A stretch of DNA of 5,461 nt from Clostridiales bacterium (lineage in GTDB: Bacteria; Bacillota; Clostridia; UBA8921): NCBI GenBank assembly GCA_003535395.1, contig DOHE01000119.1, positions 1 to 5,461 of the forward strand. The letters run 5' to 3'. Every line of letters starts with the position of its first letter. Position 1 is the first letter of the stretch. The notes beneath the pieces were generated by a model. The model did no database searches. It was not told the DNA's origin and saw only the letters and a list, made by a program, of their open reading frames with translations. The translations under genes were made by a program, and so were the position numbers. Shown here one piece after another: positions 1-5,175 of the stretch.

Positions 1-17
1 CTGCTGCAGAAAGTACC

Positions 18-48
18 TTTTGTATTGCTGCAGGTTTTGCATACAAAA
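18..48. repeat. AT-rich inverted repeat at window edge
   Basis: TTTTGTAT at 18-25 and ATACAAAA at 41-48 form an 8-bp inverted repeat around a 15-base loop. The stem can be extended by two G-C pairs if one T is bulged. An 8-base direct repeat TGCTGCAG (2-9 and 26-33) also lies here. No start codon with a ribosome binding site is visible on either strand in the first 150 bases. Function unknown; it may belong to the leader or tail of a gene outside the window. Confidence 0.3.
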
Positions 49-64
49 AGAGCCACCCAAAACA

Positions 65-79
65 GAAGCCCCCGGCTTC
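65..79 (-). terminator. Inverted repeat downstream of glpP, possible terminator
   Basis: A perfect 6-bp stem GAAGCC/GGCTTC surrounds a 3-base loop, about 75 bases past the glpP stop codon. On the minus strand it is followed by TGTTTTG, a weak T-rich tail; on the plus strand by GATTTTG, so it could work in either direction. A second, weaker pairing (AGCC with GGCT at 51-54, then TTTTT at 45-49) uses part of the same bases. It may be a simple terminator for the glpP transcript or part of a leader for a gene beyond the window edge. The tail is not strong enough to decide. Confidence 0.35.
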
Positions 80-153
80 GATTTTGATGTGACTCCTCAT
101 CTCCACACATCCATGATTCAGTTCATTTTAAGTATATACCGGGTTTTGCCGGT

Positions 154-723
154 TTACAACTCCCAAAGCTCACTTTTTCCCGTAGATACAGCCAGGGCAC
201 CTGCGGCCAGGATCTCCATCACCTCCTGCTTGGTTTCCACCAGCCCTCCCGCGATGACATGCACAGAGAGCTGCGCAGTAATACGACGGATCATGCCTGG
301 CATGAGCCCGGGCATGATCTCGATCATGTCCGGCTGGGCGGCATGGGCGGTCTTGACCGTGGTTTCATAGGACAGGCTGTCGAGCAGGAAAAACCGCTGG
401 ATGCCGAACAGTCCGATTTCCCGTGCATACTTGATTTGGCTGCTCCGGGTGCTGATGATCCCCTGGGGACGGATCACTTCCTTAATGTAATCGATCGCGC
501 GGTTGTCCCTGCCCAAGCCATCGACAAAATCAAGATGGATCAAAACGGACTTTTTCGCCCGCACCACAGTGTCCACCCTCTGCTGCAAATTGAAGATATC
601 CGCCTGCAGCAAAAAAATCACCCCGGCTTTGGATTCCACAGCCGTTTTGAGCATTTTTTCTTCCCGCACTGCGGCGATCACCGGATATTCTTCAAGGGCT
701 TGTATTATCCTGGGGGTGTTCAA
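154..723 (-). CDS. glpP: Glycerol-3-phosphate-responsive antiterminator GlpP
   Basis: A 189-residue protein of the GlpP family, close to the usual length of about 190. Family members are cytoplasmic TIM-barrel-like proteins that bind glycerol 3-phosphate and act on leader mRNA of glycerol uptake and catabolism genes, preventing early termination and stabilising the transcript. Visible conserved segments are VIAAVRE (15-21), HLDFVDGLG (63-71), the STR turn (91-93), QRFFLLDS (109-116), EIMPGLMPG (135-143), AGGLVET (158-164) and STGKSELW (180-187). The start is TTG at 721-723. The frame upstream meets the stop codon of the preceding gene after only five codons with no ATG, AGGGAG at 732-737 lies 8 bases before the TTG, and the next ATG (residue 24) would remove the conserved VIAAVRE strand. 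The gap to the SdpI-family gene is 15 bases, so the two are probably co-transcribed. Target genes (glpF, glpK, glpD) are not in the window. Confidence 0.93.
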   Translation of the reverse strand: MNTPRIIQALEEYPVIAAVREEKMLKTAVESKAGVIFLLQADIFNLQQRVDTVVRAKKSVLIHLDFVDGLGRDNRAIDYIKEVIRPQGIISTRSSQIKYAREIGLFGIQRFFLLDSLSYETTVKTAHAAQPDMIEIMPGLMPGMIRRITAQLSVHVIAGGLVETKQEVMEILAAGALAVSTGKSELWEL

Positions 724-738
724 TGCGTTTTCTCCCTT

Positions 739-1410
739 TTACTGCTGCGTTTTGCTGTCTTCCTGTCTGAATACGATATAGGAGTAGATCACGGGCACCA
801 GTACCATAACCAGGATCATTCCCATGAGGATCCCTACCAGGAGCGTATCTTTGAGCAGAGCCGCGGAGACGATCATGACCAGACCTCCTGCCAGCCAGAT
901 CCTGCCTCCCAGCTGGTGGGTCTTTTTCCATACGGTCTCATTGGCCAGGGTCCAGGGCGTCCGGATCCCGACGAAATAATTGTGCCTGAATTTGGGCATG
1001 GCATACCCCAACAGTGCAAAAAGCGCTCCCATGGATAATGAAATCAAAAAATCCACCTTCACGGCCTGCGCATCAAAAGCTGAGCGCAGGATAGCCGCCT
1101 GGATCACACCCATGAAAACCACAAACCCCAGACGGATCAATGCATACGGGCCTTCAAAGGAAGCGTAATTTTTTTTGTGCGGATCGATTTTCGGGATGAA
1201 TTTCAACAAAAGGCTCAGCCCCAGGATGATCAACGGGAGCAGAAACGCCGAATTCCGGCCTCCCCAACCGTCGATCTCCCCCCGGGCATTCCAGTGCATG
1301 GGAATTTTTTCCGGCAGGGAAGGGTAGAGGATCAGGGTCGCAACCAGGGGAATGAGGGCCAGGATCCAGAGAGTCCACTCAAGATATGCCAGTTTTTTTG
1401 CCTTTTCCAT
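739..1410 (-). CDS. SdpI-family integral membrane protein (DUF1648 plus SdpI domains)
   Basis: A 223-residue protein with about six predicted membrane segments, near residues 9-29, 54-72, 91-110, 119-137, 171-187 and 189-213. The DUF1648 signature is the loop LPEKIPMHWNARGEIDGWGG (32-51). The SdpI-domain signature is NYFVGIRTPWTLANETVW (144-161), followed by KKTH and GGR. In Bacillus subtilis, SdpI is the immunity protein against the SdpC killing factor and also sequesters the repressor SdpR. Most homologues, like this one, lack sdpC and sdpR neighbours and have unknown roles, so immunity is only a family-based possibility. The start is ATG at 1408-1410 with AGGAGG about 9 bases upstream. The start lies inside the open frame that continues from the truncated toxin. 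No separate promoter was found, so it probably depends on the antitoxin promoter upstream. glpP follows after 15 bases. Confidence 0.9.
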   Translation of the reverse strand: MEKAKKLAYLEWTLWILALIPLVATLILYPSLPEKIPMHWNARGEIDGWGGRNSAFLLPLIILGLSLLLKFIPKIDPHKKNYASFEGPYALIRLGFVVFMGVIQAAILRSAFDAQAVKVDFLISLSMGALFALLGYAMPKFRHNYFVGIRTPWTLANETVWKKTHQLGGRIWLAGGLVMIVSAALLKDTLLVGILMGMILVMVLVPVIYSYIVFRQEDSKTQQ

Positions 1411-1430
1411 ATGGGAGGGCCTCCTCTCAT

Positions 1431-1511
1431 AATACGATTTAACGTTTTTTTATCTTCGGTTTGCCATTCAACATATTCAGCCCATGCTTTGTCATGCCAT
1501 ACTTTATTCAT
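1431..1511 (-). pseudogene. yoeB: Truncated YoeB/Txe-type toxin remnant
   Basis: The ATG at 1509-1511 overlaps the antitoxin stop codon by 8 bases (ATGAATAA), the coupled layout typical of type II toxin-antitoxin pairs. The first 27 residues, including MNKVWHDKAW, AEYVEWQ and EDKKTLNRI, match the N-terminus of YoeB toxins. After residue 27 the resemblance ends and the frame runs on as an unrelated 32-residue tail to a stop at 1332, reading through the ribosome binding site and start of the SdpI-family gene in another frame. Intact YoeB is about 85 residues, and its ribonuclease residues (Glu46, Arg65, His83, Tyr84 in E. coli) all lie in the missing part. The remnant therefore cannot cut mRNA. 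A 59-residue chimeric peptide could still be translated by coupling, but nothing suggests a function. Confidence 0.82.
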
Positions 1512-1770
1512 CTTCGACCTCAATCAGTTCATGAACTGAAAGATTTTTGCCCTCTTCGACATCATCAATTCTGCGTTTTAATTCTGCTTGATTTTTTACA
1601 CTGTAAAATGGGTCACAAATTTCAAATGGTATTTTCCCCTGACGCAGAGCTTGACGAGCAAAAATATTGAATGCAGTGGATAAATTCATACCAAAATCGT
1701 TAAACATTTTTTCCGCATTTTCTTTTACTTCTTTGTCAAGCCTGATTGTTACATTGATAGTTTTAGCCAT
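1504..1770 (-). CDS. RelB/DinJ-family antitoxin of a broken type II toxin-antitoxin locus
   Basis: An 88-residue protein with an N-terminal ribbon-helix-helix DNA-binding fold. The strand is TINVTIRLD (4-12), followed by helices containing KENAEKMFNDFGMNLSTAF and NIFARQALRQGKIPFEI (to 51), the RelB/DinJ signature. The acidic C-terminal half, with AELKRRIDDVEEGKN (62-76), would wrap the toxin in an intact pair. Such antitoxins bind their toxin and repress their own promoter. An upstream in-frame ATG at 1783-1785 exists, but GGAGG at 1779-1783 sits 8 bases before the ATG at 1768-1770 and decides for the shorter form. The cognate YoeB-type toxin is cut off after 27 codons. The gene is much more AT-rich than the lysin, sdpI-like and glpP genes around it, consistent with horizontal arrival. 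Confidence 0.9.
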   Translation of the reverse strand: MAKTINVTIRLDKEVKENAEKMFNDFGMNLSTAFNIFARQALRQGKIPFEICDPFYSVKNQAELKRRIDDVEEGKNLSVHELIEVEDE

Positions 1771-1775
1771 ATTAG

Positions 1776-1783
1776 TCACCTCC
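1776..1783 (-). promoter_or_regulatory. Strong ribosome binding site deciding the antitoxin start
   Basis: GGAGGTGA on the minus strand is a near-perfect match to the 16S rRNA 3' end. It lies at proper distance from the ATG at 1768-1770 and overlaps the alternative in-frame ATG at 1783-1785, which rules that one out as the main start. Confidence 0.8.
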
Positions 1784-1789
1784 ACATTT

Positions 1790-1806
1790 ATATATTCTCA
1801 ATATAT
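1790..1806. promoter_or_regulatory. 17-bp palindrome over the antitoxin -10 box, likely autoregulatory operator
   Basis: ATATATT and AATATAT form a perfect 7+3+7 inverted repeat, with CTC between on the plus strand. It fully covers the predicted -10 hexamer (1800-1805) and ends 20 bases before the antitoxin ATG. Ribbon-helix-helix antitoxins of the RelB/DinJ group bind palindromes placed in exactly this way to repress their own operon. The symmetry is seen in the sequence; binding is inferred. AT-rich DNA makes chance palindromes more likely, which lowers certainty. Confidence 0.55.
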
Positions 1807-1828
1807 CATATTATTCCGTGTAAATCAA
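1800..1828 (-). promoter_or_regulatory. Sigma-A-type promoter of the antitoxin-sdpI-glpP transcript
   Basis: On the minus strand, TTGATT (1823-1828) and TATATT (1800-1805) are separated by exactly 17 bases, close to the vegetative sigma consensus. Transcription would begin near 1793, giving a leader of about 22 bases that includes the GGAGGTGA site. No terminator was found between the antitoxin and the SdpI-family gene, so this promoter may serve all the genes down to glpP. Confidence 0.6.
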
Positions 1829-1879
1829 ATGGTTTGCACTGTTTATTTCTGGTTTCATTGTAGGATAGACAATATCAGG

Positions 1880-1979
1880 CCAGTTGCAGTGCCGGCTATA
1901 GACAACTGGGGCGAAATACAATAACTGCAGAGCGGAAAGCCTGTGCTCCACGACTTCCCGCCCAATACTTCAGTTATTG
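1880..1979. other. Non-coding gap with nested inverted repeats
   Basis: This lies between the antitoxin promoter and the end of the LysM/GH18 gene. First hairpin: CCAGTTG (1880-1886) pairs with CAACTGG (1903-1909). Second, larger structure: CAATAACTG (1919-1927) pairs with CAGTTATTG (1971-1979), inside it GCGGAAAG (1932-1939) pairs with CTTCCCGC (1954-1961) with one wobble on the RNA strand, and inside that GTG (1943-1945) pairs with CAC (1949-1951). There is no T-run after either stem, so it is not a standard Rho-independent terminator. It could fold the 3' end of the lysin mRNA, or be debris of a mobile element associated with the AT-rich block. I could not match it to a known RNA family. 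Confidence 0.45.
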
Positions 1980-1994
1980 CCAAACCCAGCCCTG

Positions 1995-3506
1995 CTACAA
2001 TTTCTTCACCACGATCTCCCGGCCGATGCGCACCCAGGTGGCTGGATCCTCCATGCCCAGCCGCCACAGGGCAACACCTCCGATCCCGTGCTGCCAGGCC
2101 AGCCGGATTTTGGCAGTGATGCTGGTTTCATTTTCAAACCAGACCTCGTGCCGGTTGCCTTCCCCGTCCGTATAACGGAAATACGGAGTGAGCTGCCCCT
2201 CATCAAATACGATCCCCGCATTGTACCTGCGGGCCAGGTTCATGGCGGCAGCGTAGGAAACATAGAGATTCCGGCCGGTGGTCAGGTTAAAATCGAATCC
2301 AAACACGGAAATGGCTGCAAATATTTTTTCCTTGGGCATCTTGGTCATGGTGTACCCAAGCACCCGGTTCATCCAGCCGGCGGAAACCGCCGGGCCCGGA
2401 GGGCTGCCGGGCCAGCCGTGCTCGTTGTAGAGCATCACCACAAACTGGTCCACGGCGGCTCCGATCACCTTGTAATCAAAGGGATCCGAAAAAGGATTGA
2501 AGGGTTCGTCGCGGATCCGGGAAGGGATCGAGGCGGAAAAGAAGAATCCCCGCTGCGTAAGCGCCCGACCCAGCTCCACATAAAAGGTGGAAAGATCCCG
2601 GCTGTCTTCCTGAAACACATCCTCGATATCGATGTTCACACCGTCAAAGTTAAACTGCTCAATCAGGCGGATAATGCCAGCGATCGCCCGCTGCCGCGTA
2701 TCCGGATCCGTCACCAGCCGGCGGGCCACTTCCCGGCCTGCCGCCTGACCGCCGGGCCGGTATAAAAGGTTGTGTATTACGGGCAGCATCATCACATTGT
2801 TCCTGTGACCGATCGCGATCAATGTGCGTACCTCTTCGTCGGTAAACGTTCCGAATTTTTCTATGATACCCGGATCCTCACGGTTGAACCGATACATGAA
2901 CAGCCCGGTCTGGGACAAGTACTCGGGATTTTCCGCAAAAGAACGGAAAGATCCGGGCAAAGCGGGCCCCTCTTCCAATGTATAAAAACCCAGGATACCC
3001 ATAATGGGTTTTGAGCCGTCATGCACCCCCAGGGAGGTGATACGCCTGGCGATCCAGCCCGGGTTTTCATTGTACAGCCTAATTTTGAGCCACTGGGGAG
3101 TGATGCCGGTCACCGGCAACCGGGCGGTGCGCACCATGGTGGTGATCACTTCGTAATTCTCTCCCGGACCGCTTCGGATATTGGCTTCGTTTACCGTGAC
3201 GATGGCTTCTGTATATTGAGGAATGACCAAACGTTGTCCCACATTCAGGGTTGTGGATGTGAGATCGTTCCGGATCATGATGCTTTCCACCAGGGTGCCG
3301 TATTGACGGGCCAGCTGGTAGAGGGTGTCTCCTGGACGGACAGTATGCACGATCACCCGGGATGTATACACCGGAATGAAAAGACGCTGCCCTATATTGA
3401 TCGTGGTTCCCGTCAGCTGGTTTGCCACTGTCAGCTGGGGAACAGTCACTCCAAATTTTTGTGCGATTTTAAATAATGTGTCTCCTGCCTGAACAACATA
3501 CCACAT
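1995..3506 (-). CDS. LysM-LysM-SH3b-GH18 protein, probable spore-cortex/peptidoglycan lysin (YaaH/SleL-like)
   Basis: A 503-residue protein. LysM domain 1 spans about 2-46 (WYVVQAGDTLFKIAQKFGV at 2-20) and LysM 2 about 52-96 (HTVRPGDTLYQLARQYG), both binding glycan chains of peptidoglycan. A bacterial SH3-like domain spans about 101-160 (VNEANIRSGPGENYEVI, WLKI, GWIARR). The GH18 barrel fills about 165-500. Its catalytic motif is FDGVNIDIE, with Asp293 and the acid/base Glu295; the first inner Asp of the usual DGxDxDxE is Asn291, as in YaaH/SleL-type enzymes. MLYNEH (358-363) supplies the usual substrate-binding Tyr, and Trp481 closes the barrel. YaaH and SleL are about 430 residues; the SH3b insert explains the extra length. 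There is no signal peptide: LysM begins at residue 2, as in spore lysins made in the mother cell and targeted by LysM. The start ATG has GGGAGG 6 bases upstream. It stands as a single gene. Confidence 0.9.
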   Translation of the reverse strand: MWYVVQAGDTLFKIAQKFGVTVPQLTVANQLTGTTINIGQRLFIPVYTSRVIVHTVRPGDTLYQLARQYGTLVESIMIRNDLTSTTLNVGQRLVIPQYTEAIVTVNEANIRSGPGENYEVITTMVRTARLPVTGITPQWLKIRLYNENPGWIARRITSLGVHDGSKPIMGILGFYTLEEGPALPGSFRSFAENPEYLSQTGLFMYRFNREDPGIIEKFGTFTDEEVRTLIAIGHRNNVMMLPVIHNLLYRPGGQAAGREVARRLVTDPDTRQRAIAGIIRLIEQFNFDGVNIDIEDVFQEDSRDLSTFYVELGRALTQRGFFFSASIPSRIRDEPFNPFSDPFDYKVIGAAVDQFVVMLYNEHGWPGSPPGPAVSAGWMNRVLGYTMTKMPKEKIFAAISVFGFDFNLTTGRNLYVSYAAAMNLARRYNAGIVFDEGQLTPYFRYTDGEGNRHEVWFENETSITAKIRLAWQHGIGGVALWRLGMEDPATWVRIGREIVVKKL

Positions 3507-3575
3507 GGGAATCCTCCCGGGAACTTGACTACTTCAATATATTCCCTGCTGTAAATTCCCGTGTTGGATGCCGGT

Positions 3576-3608
3576 AAAAAAAGGAAGGGCAGGCGAAAAC
3601 ACCTGCCC
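3576..3608 (-). terminator. Rho-independent terminator after the GlsB-type gene
   Basis: On the minus strand, GGGCAGG (3608-3602) pairs perfectly with CCTGCCC (3593-3587) around an 8-base loop. TTCC and then seven T residues (3582-3576) follow. It begins 23 bases after the stop codon of the small membrane-protein gene and separates it from the lysin gene, which therefore needs its own promoter. Confidence 0.85.
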
Positions 3609-3631
3609 GCCGAATGGATTTGCCTGAAGTC

Positions 3632-3913
3632 TTACGTTTTTTGAACGTCCTTGTTTTTGGTAAACAGACGGACAATCGCCAGCAGCAGTACGGCTCCCCC
3701 GAGGGAAGTCAAAAGCCCCGGCAGGCTGAAGTCCCTTTGGTTGATGGTCCCGGTCCCGAACAGAGGGGTAATGACATATCCGGCCAGAAATGCGCCCACG
3801 ATTCCAACTAATATATTGGATAATGTTCCCTGTTTTTGGTTGGTTCCCATGATCATGCTGGCGATCCATCCGATGAGGCCGCCCACGATGATCCAGAGTA
3901 TAAAGTTGATCAT
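3632..3913 (-). CDS. GlsB/YeaQ/YmgE-family small stress-associated membrane protein
   Basis: A 93-residue, very hydrophobic, glycine-rich protein, typical in size for this family (about 80-95 residues; formerly 'transglycosylase-associated protein'). Three membrane segments are visible, near 3-22 (IVGGLIGWIASMIMG), 32-53 (NILVGIVGAFLAGYVI) and 64-84 (LPGLLTSLGGAVLLLAIV), with a short basic C-terminus. The family name GlsB comes from a general-stress operon of enterococci; the biochemical role is unknown and no enzymatic activity should be assumed. The ATG has AAAGGAG about 9 bases upstream. It is a single gene bounded by its own terminator and diverges from the LacI-family regulator. Confidence 0.9.
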   Translation of the reverse strand: MINFILWIIVGGLIGWIASMIMGTNQKQGTLSNILVGIVGAFLAGYVITPLFGTGTINQRDFSLPGLLTSLGGAVLLLAIVRLFTKNKDVQKT

Positions 3914-3955
3914 ATTTTCATTCTCCTTTCTTTTTTGCCTGTTTTCCTGCTATTT

Positions 3956-3984
3956 CAGTATCCCCGGACTGGATACAGGTATGC
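3956..3984 (-). promoter_or_regulatory. Inverted repeat and possible sporulation-type promoter before the GlsB-type gene
   Basis: GTATCC (3958-3963) and GGATAC (3971-3976) form a 6-bp inverted repeat with a 7-base spacer. Read on the minus strand, GGGGATACTG (3965-3956) resembles the -10 element of forespore sigma-F-type promoters, and GCATA (3984-3980) resembles a -35 element, with a 14-base gap that is slightly short. No good vegetative promoter was found in this gap. The match was made by eye from a remembered consensus, and the repeat could instead be a protein-binding site. Confidence 0.22.
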
Positions 3985-4059
3985 ATGGCTCCATGGCGAC
4001 CCGCGGCAGGCAAGCGGATGCAAGGGCACCCGGCAACGGAAAGTCAATGGAAATCATGC

Positions 4060-4088
4060 TTGCATATTCCGGCCGGGGTTGCTATAAT
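4060..4088 (+). promoter_or_regulatory. Sigma-A-type promoter of the LacI-family gene
   Basis: TTGCAT (4060-4065) and a perfect TATAAT (4083-4088) are separated by 17 bases. Transcription should start near 4095, giving a leader of about 45 bases to the ATG at 4140. This argues against translation from the in-frame ATG at 4092, which would be at or before the transcript start. The -35 box lies in a small palindrome, ATGC-TT-GCAT (4056-4065). Confidence 0.75.
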
Positions 4089-4091
4089 GCG

Positions 4092-4110
4092 ATGGATGTA
4101 ATCCATTACA
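4092..4110. promoter_or_regulatory. Overlapping palindromes at the transcription start, likely autorepression operator
   Basis: TGTAAT-CC-ATTACA (4097-4110) is a perfect 14-bp palindrome with a two-base centre, and ATGGAT-GTA-ATCCAT (4092-4106) overlaps it. They begin 4 bases after the -10 box and cover the predicted transcription start, where a bound LacI-family dimer would block initiation. LacI-family operators are usually palindromes of 14-20 bases, commonly with a central CG; here the centre is CC. Its owner is probably the gene just downstream. Confidence 0.55.
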
Positions 4111-4139
4111 CCGTGTTTGGGAATGGAGCGGCCAAAGCA

Positions 4140-5129
4140 ATGGCAACCATACAGGATGTTGCGGAAAAAGCGGGAGTATCCGTTGCGACGGTTTCCCGGG
4201 TCCTTAACGGCAGCAGCCGGGTGGCGGAAGAGACACGCAGCCGGGTACAACAGGTGATCGACCGGTTGGGATATTCCCCCAACCTGCTGGGCTCCCAGCT
4301 TCGGAAAATGCGCACACAGACAGTGCTGGTCGTGCTTCCCAGCATTTCCAATCCATTCTATTCCAGGGTCGTCAAAGGGATCGGGGATGTAGCCAAGGCG
4401 CACGCCTATCATATGCTGCTGTGCAATACAGATTCTTCCCCGGAACTCGAATCTTATTATATCGGTCTGCTTCGGAAAAAAATGGCAGATGGCATGATCC
4501 TCATGGAATCCGGGTTGAGTGGGGAGGAAATGGAGAAACTGTCGGCGCTGTATCCCATGGTCCAGTGCAGCGAATACCGGGAGGGTATTTTCGTTCCCCG
4601 GATCTCCATCGACAATCGAAAAGCGGCAAGGGATGCGGTGGACCACCTTGCAGAGCGGGGGCACCGCAGGATCGGTCTGCTGACGGTAAACAACACGCTG
4701 ATTTCCACTGTAGAAAGGAATCGGGGATATGCGGACAGTTTACAGCAGCACGGCAGGCCGTGGGATGCGGAGGCGGTTTTCACCGGGGATTATACCTACA
4801 GCAGCGGGGTCATGGCTGCGCAGCGCATTGCACGGATGGGAAAACCTGTGGATGGAGTGTTTGCATTATCCGATATGATGGCCATCGGGCTGATGAAGGG
4901 GCTAAAGCAGGAAGGATTCCGCATCCCGGAGGACATCTCTGTCGTGGGATTCGATGACATCAGTTTTGCCAGCATCTGCGAGCCTGCGCTGACAACGGTG
5001 AACCAGCCCCGGTATTCCCTTGGGGAGCGGGCGATGCAGCTCCTGCTCCGGAGGATCCGGGGGGAAGGGACCGGGGATGAATCCATCACACTGGCGCATT
5101 CTCTGATCATCAGGCAATCCACCCGGTGA
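4140..5129 (+). CDS. LacI-family transcriptional regulator, CytR-like
   Basis: A 329-residue repressor of standard length for the family. The N-terminal helix-turn-helix is TIQDVAEKAGVSVATVSRVL (3-22), followed by the hinge region YSPNLLGSQLRKMRT (45-59), where Leu54 would be the minor-groove residue. The periplasmic-binding-protein-like effector domain covers about 60-329, with SNPFY (70-74), SIDN (157-160), the ligand-site Arg193 in RNRGY, SD at 244-245 and GFDD (270-273). The end, LIIRQSTR, resembles CytR. The effector cannot be read from sequence; a sugar, nucleoside or related small molecule is likely. The ATG at 4140 starts the conserved MATIQDVA; upstream in-frame ATGs exist but precede or coincide with the predicted transcript start. 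GGAG at 4125-4128 is a rather distant ribosome site (11 bases). A probable sugar isomerase gene follows after 46 bases. Confidence 0.93.
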   Translation: MATIQDVAEKAGVSVATVSRVLNGSSRVAEETRSRVQQVIDRLGYSPNLLGSQLRKMRTQTVLVVLPSISNPFYSRVVKGIGDVAKAHAYHMLLCNTDSSPELESYYIGLLRKKMADGMILMESGLSGEEMEKLSALYPMVQCSEYREGIFVPRISIDNRKAARDAVDHLAERGHRRIGLLTVNNTLISTVERNRGYADSLQQHGRPWDAEAVFTGDYTYSSGVMAAQRIARMGKPVDGVFALSDMMAIGLMKGLKQEGFRIPEDISVVGFDDISFASICEPALTTVNQPRYSLGERAMQLLLRRIRGEGTGDESITLAHSLIIRQSTR

Positions 5130-5131
5130 CG

Positions 5132-5148
5132 GGTTTTGATCTAAAACC
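5132..5148. repeat. Small inverted repeat between regulator and isomerase-like gene
   Basis: GGTTTT and AAAACC form a 6-bp stem around GATCT directly after the LacI-family stop codon. No T-run follows, so it is not an effective terminator. It could be a weak mRNA hairpin or a second regulator site. The bases between it and the next gene are almost all purines (GGGAAAAGGAAAGGAAGGG) and supply that gene's ribosome binding site. Confidence 0.3.
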
Positions 5149-5175
5149 AAGGGAAAAGGAAAGGAAGGGACAGGA

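Noticed and set aside
295..325. Repeated CATG and palindromic bases around the centre of glpP
   Set aside because: They are explained by the conserved coding motif MPGLMPGM, not by a regulatory or mobile repeat.
259..1038. Long plus-strand open frame (259 codons) opposite glpP and the SdpI-family gene
   Set aside because: It spans two well-recognised minus-strand genes and their junction. Its product is rich in His, Pro, Gln and Asp with no recognisable domain, so it is an antisense shadow.
1412..1430. GGAGG-C-CCTCC dyad before the SdpI-family start
   Set aside because: A single-base spacer cannot form a hairpin, and GGAGG is needed as the ribosome binding site, so the symmetry is probably chance.
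1855..2067. Short minus-strand frame over the gap after the lysin gene
   Set aside because: Its first half overlaps the lysin C-terminus in another frame and the rest matches no family I know. I considered a degraded insertion-sequence end but found no conserved transposase motif.
1977..2765. Long plus-strand open frame (262 codons) opposite the GH18 gene
   Set aside because: It lies almost entirely inside the lysin gene, whose domains and catalytic motif are clear; its own product has no recognisable family.
3507..3570. Sigma-E-like promoter before the LysM/GH18 gene (around AATATATT and AATTTA)
   Set aside because: A mother-cell promoter would fit the product, but the match is only about five of eight positions at the -10 and poor at the -35, so it is not listed as a feature.
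3651..4139. Extension of the LacI-family frame upstream to 3651
   Set aside because: The extra 163 codons cross the GlsB-type gene on the other strand and the promoter. The conserved LacI N-terminus starts at 4140, and the predicted transcript starts near 4095.
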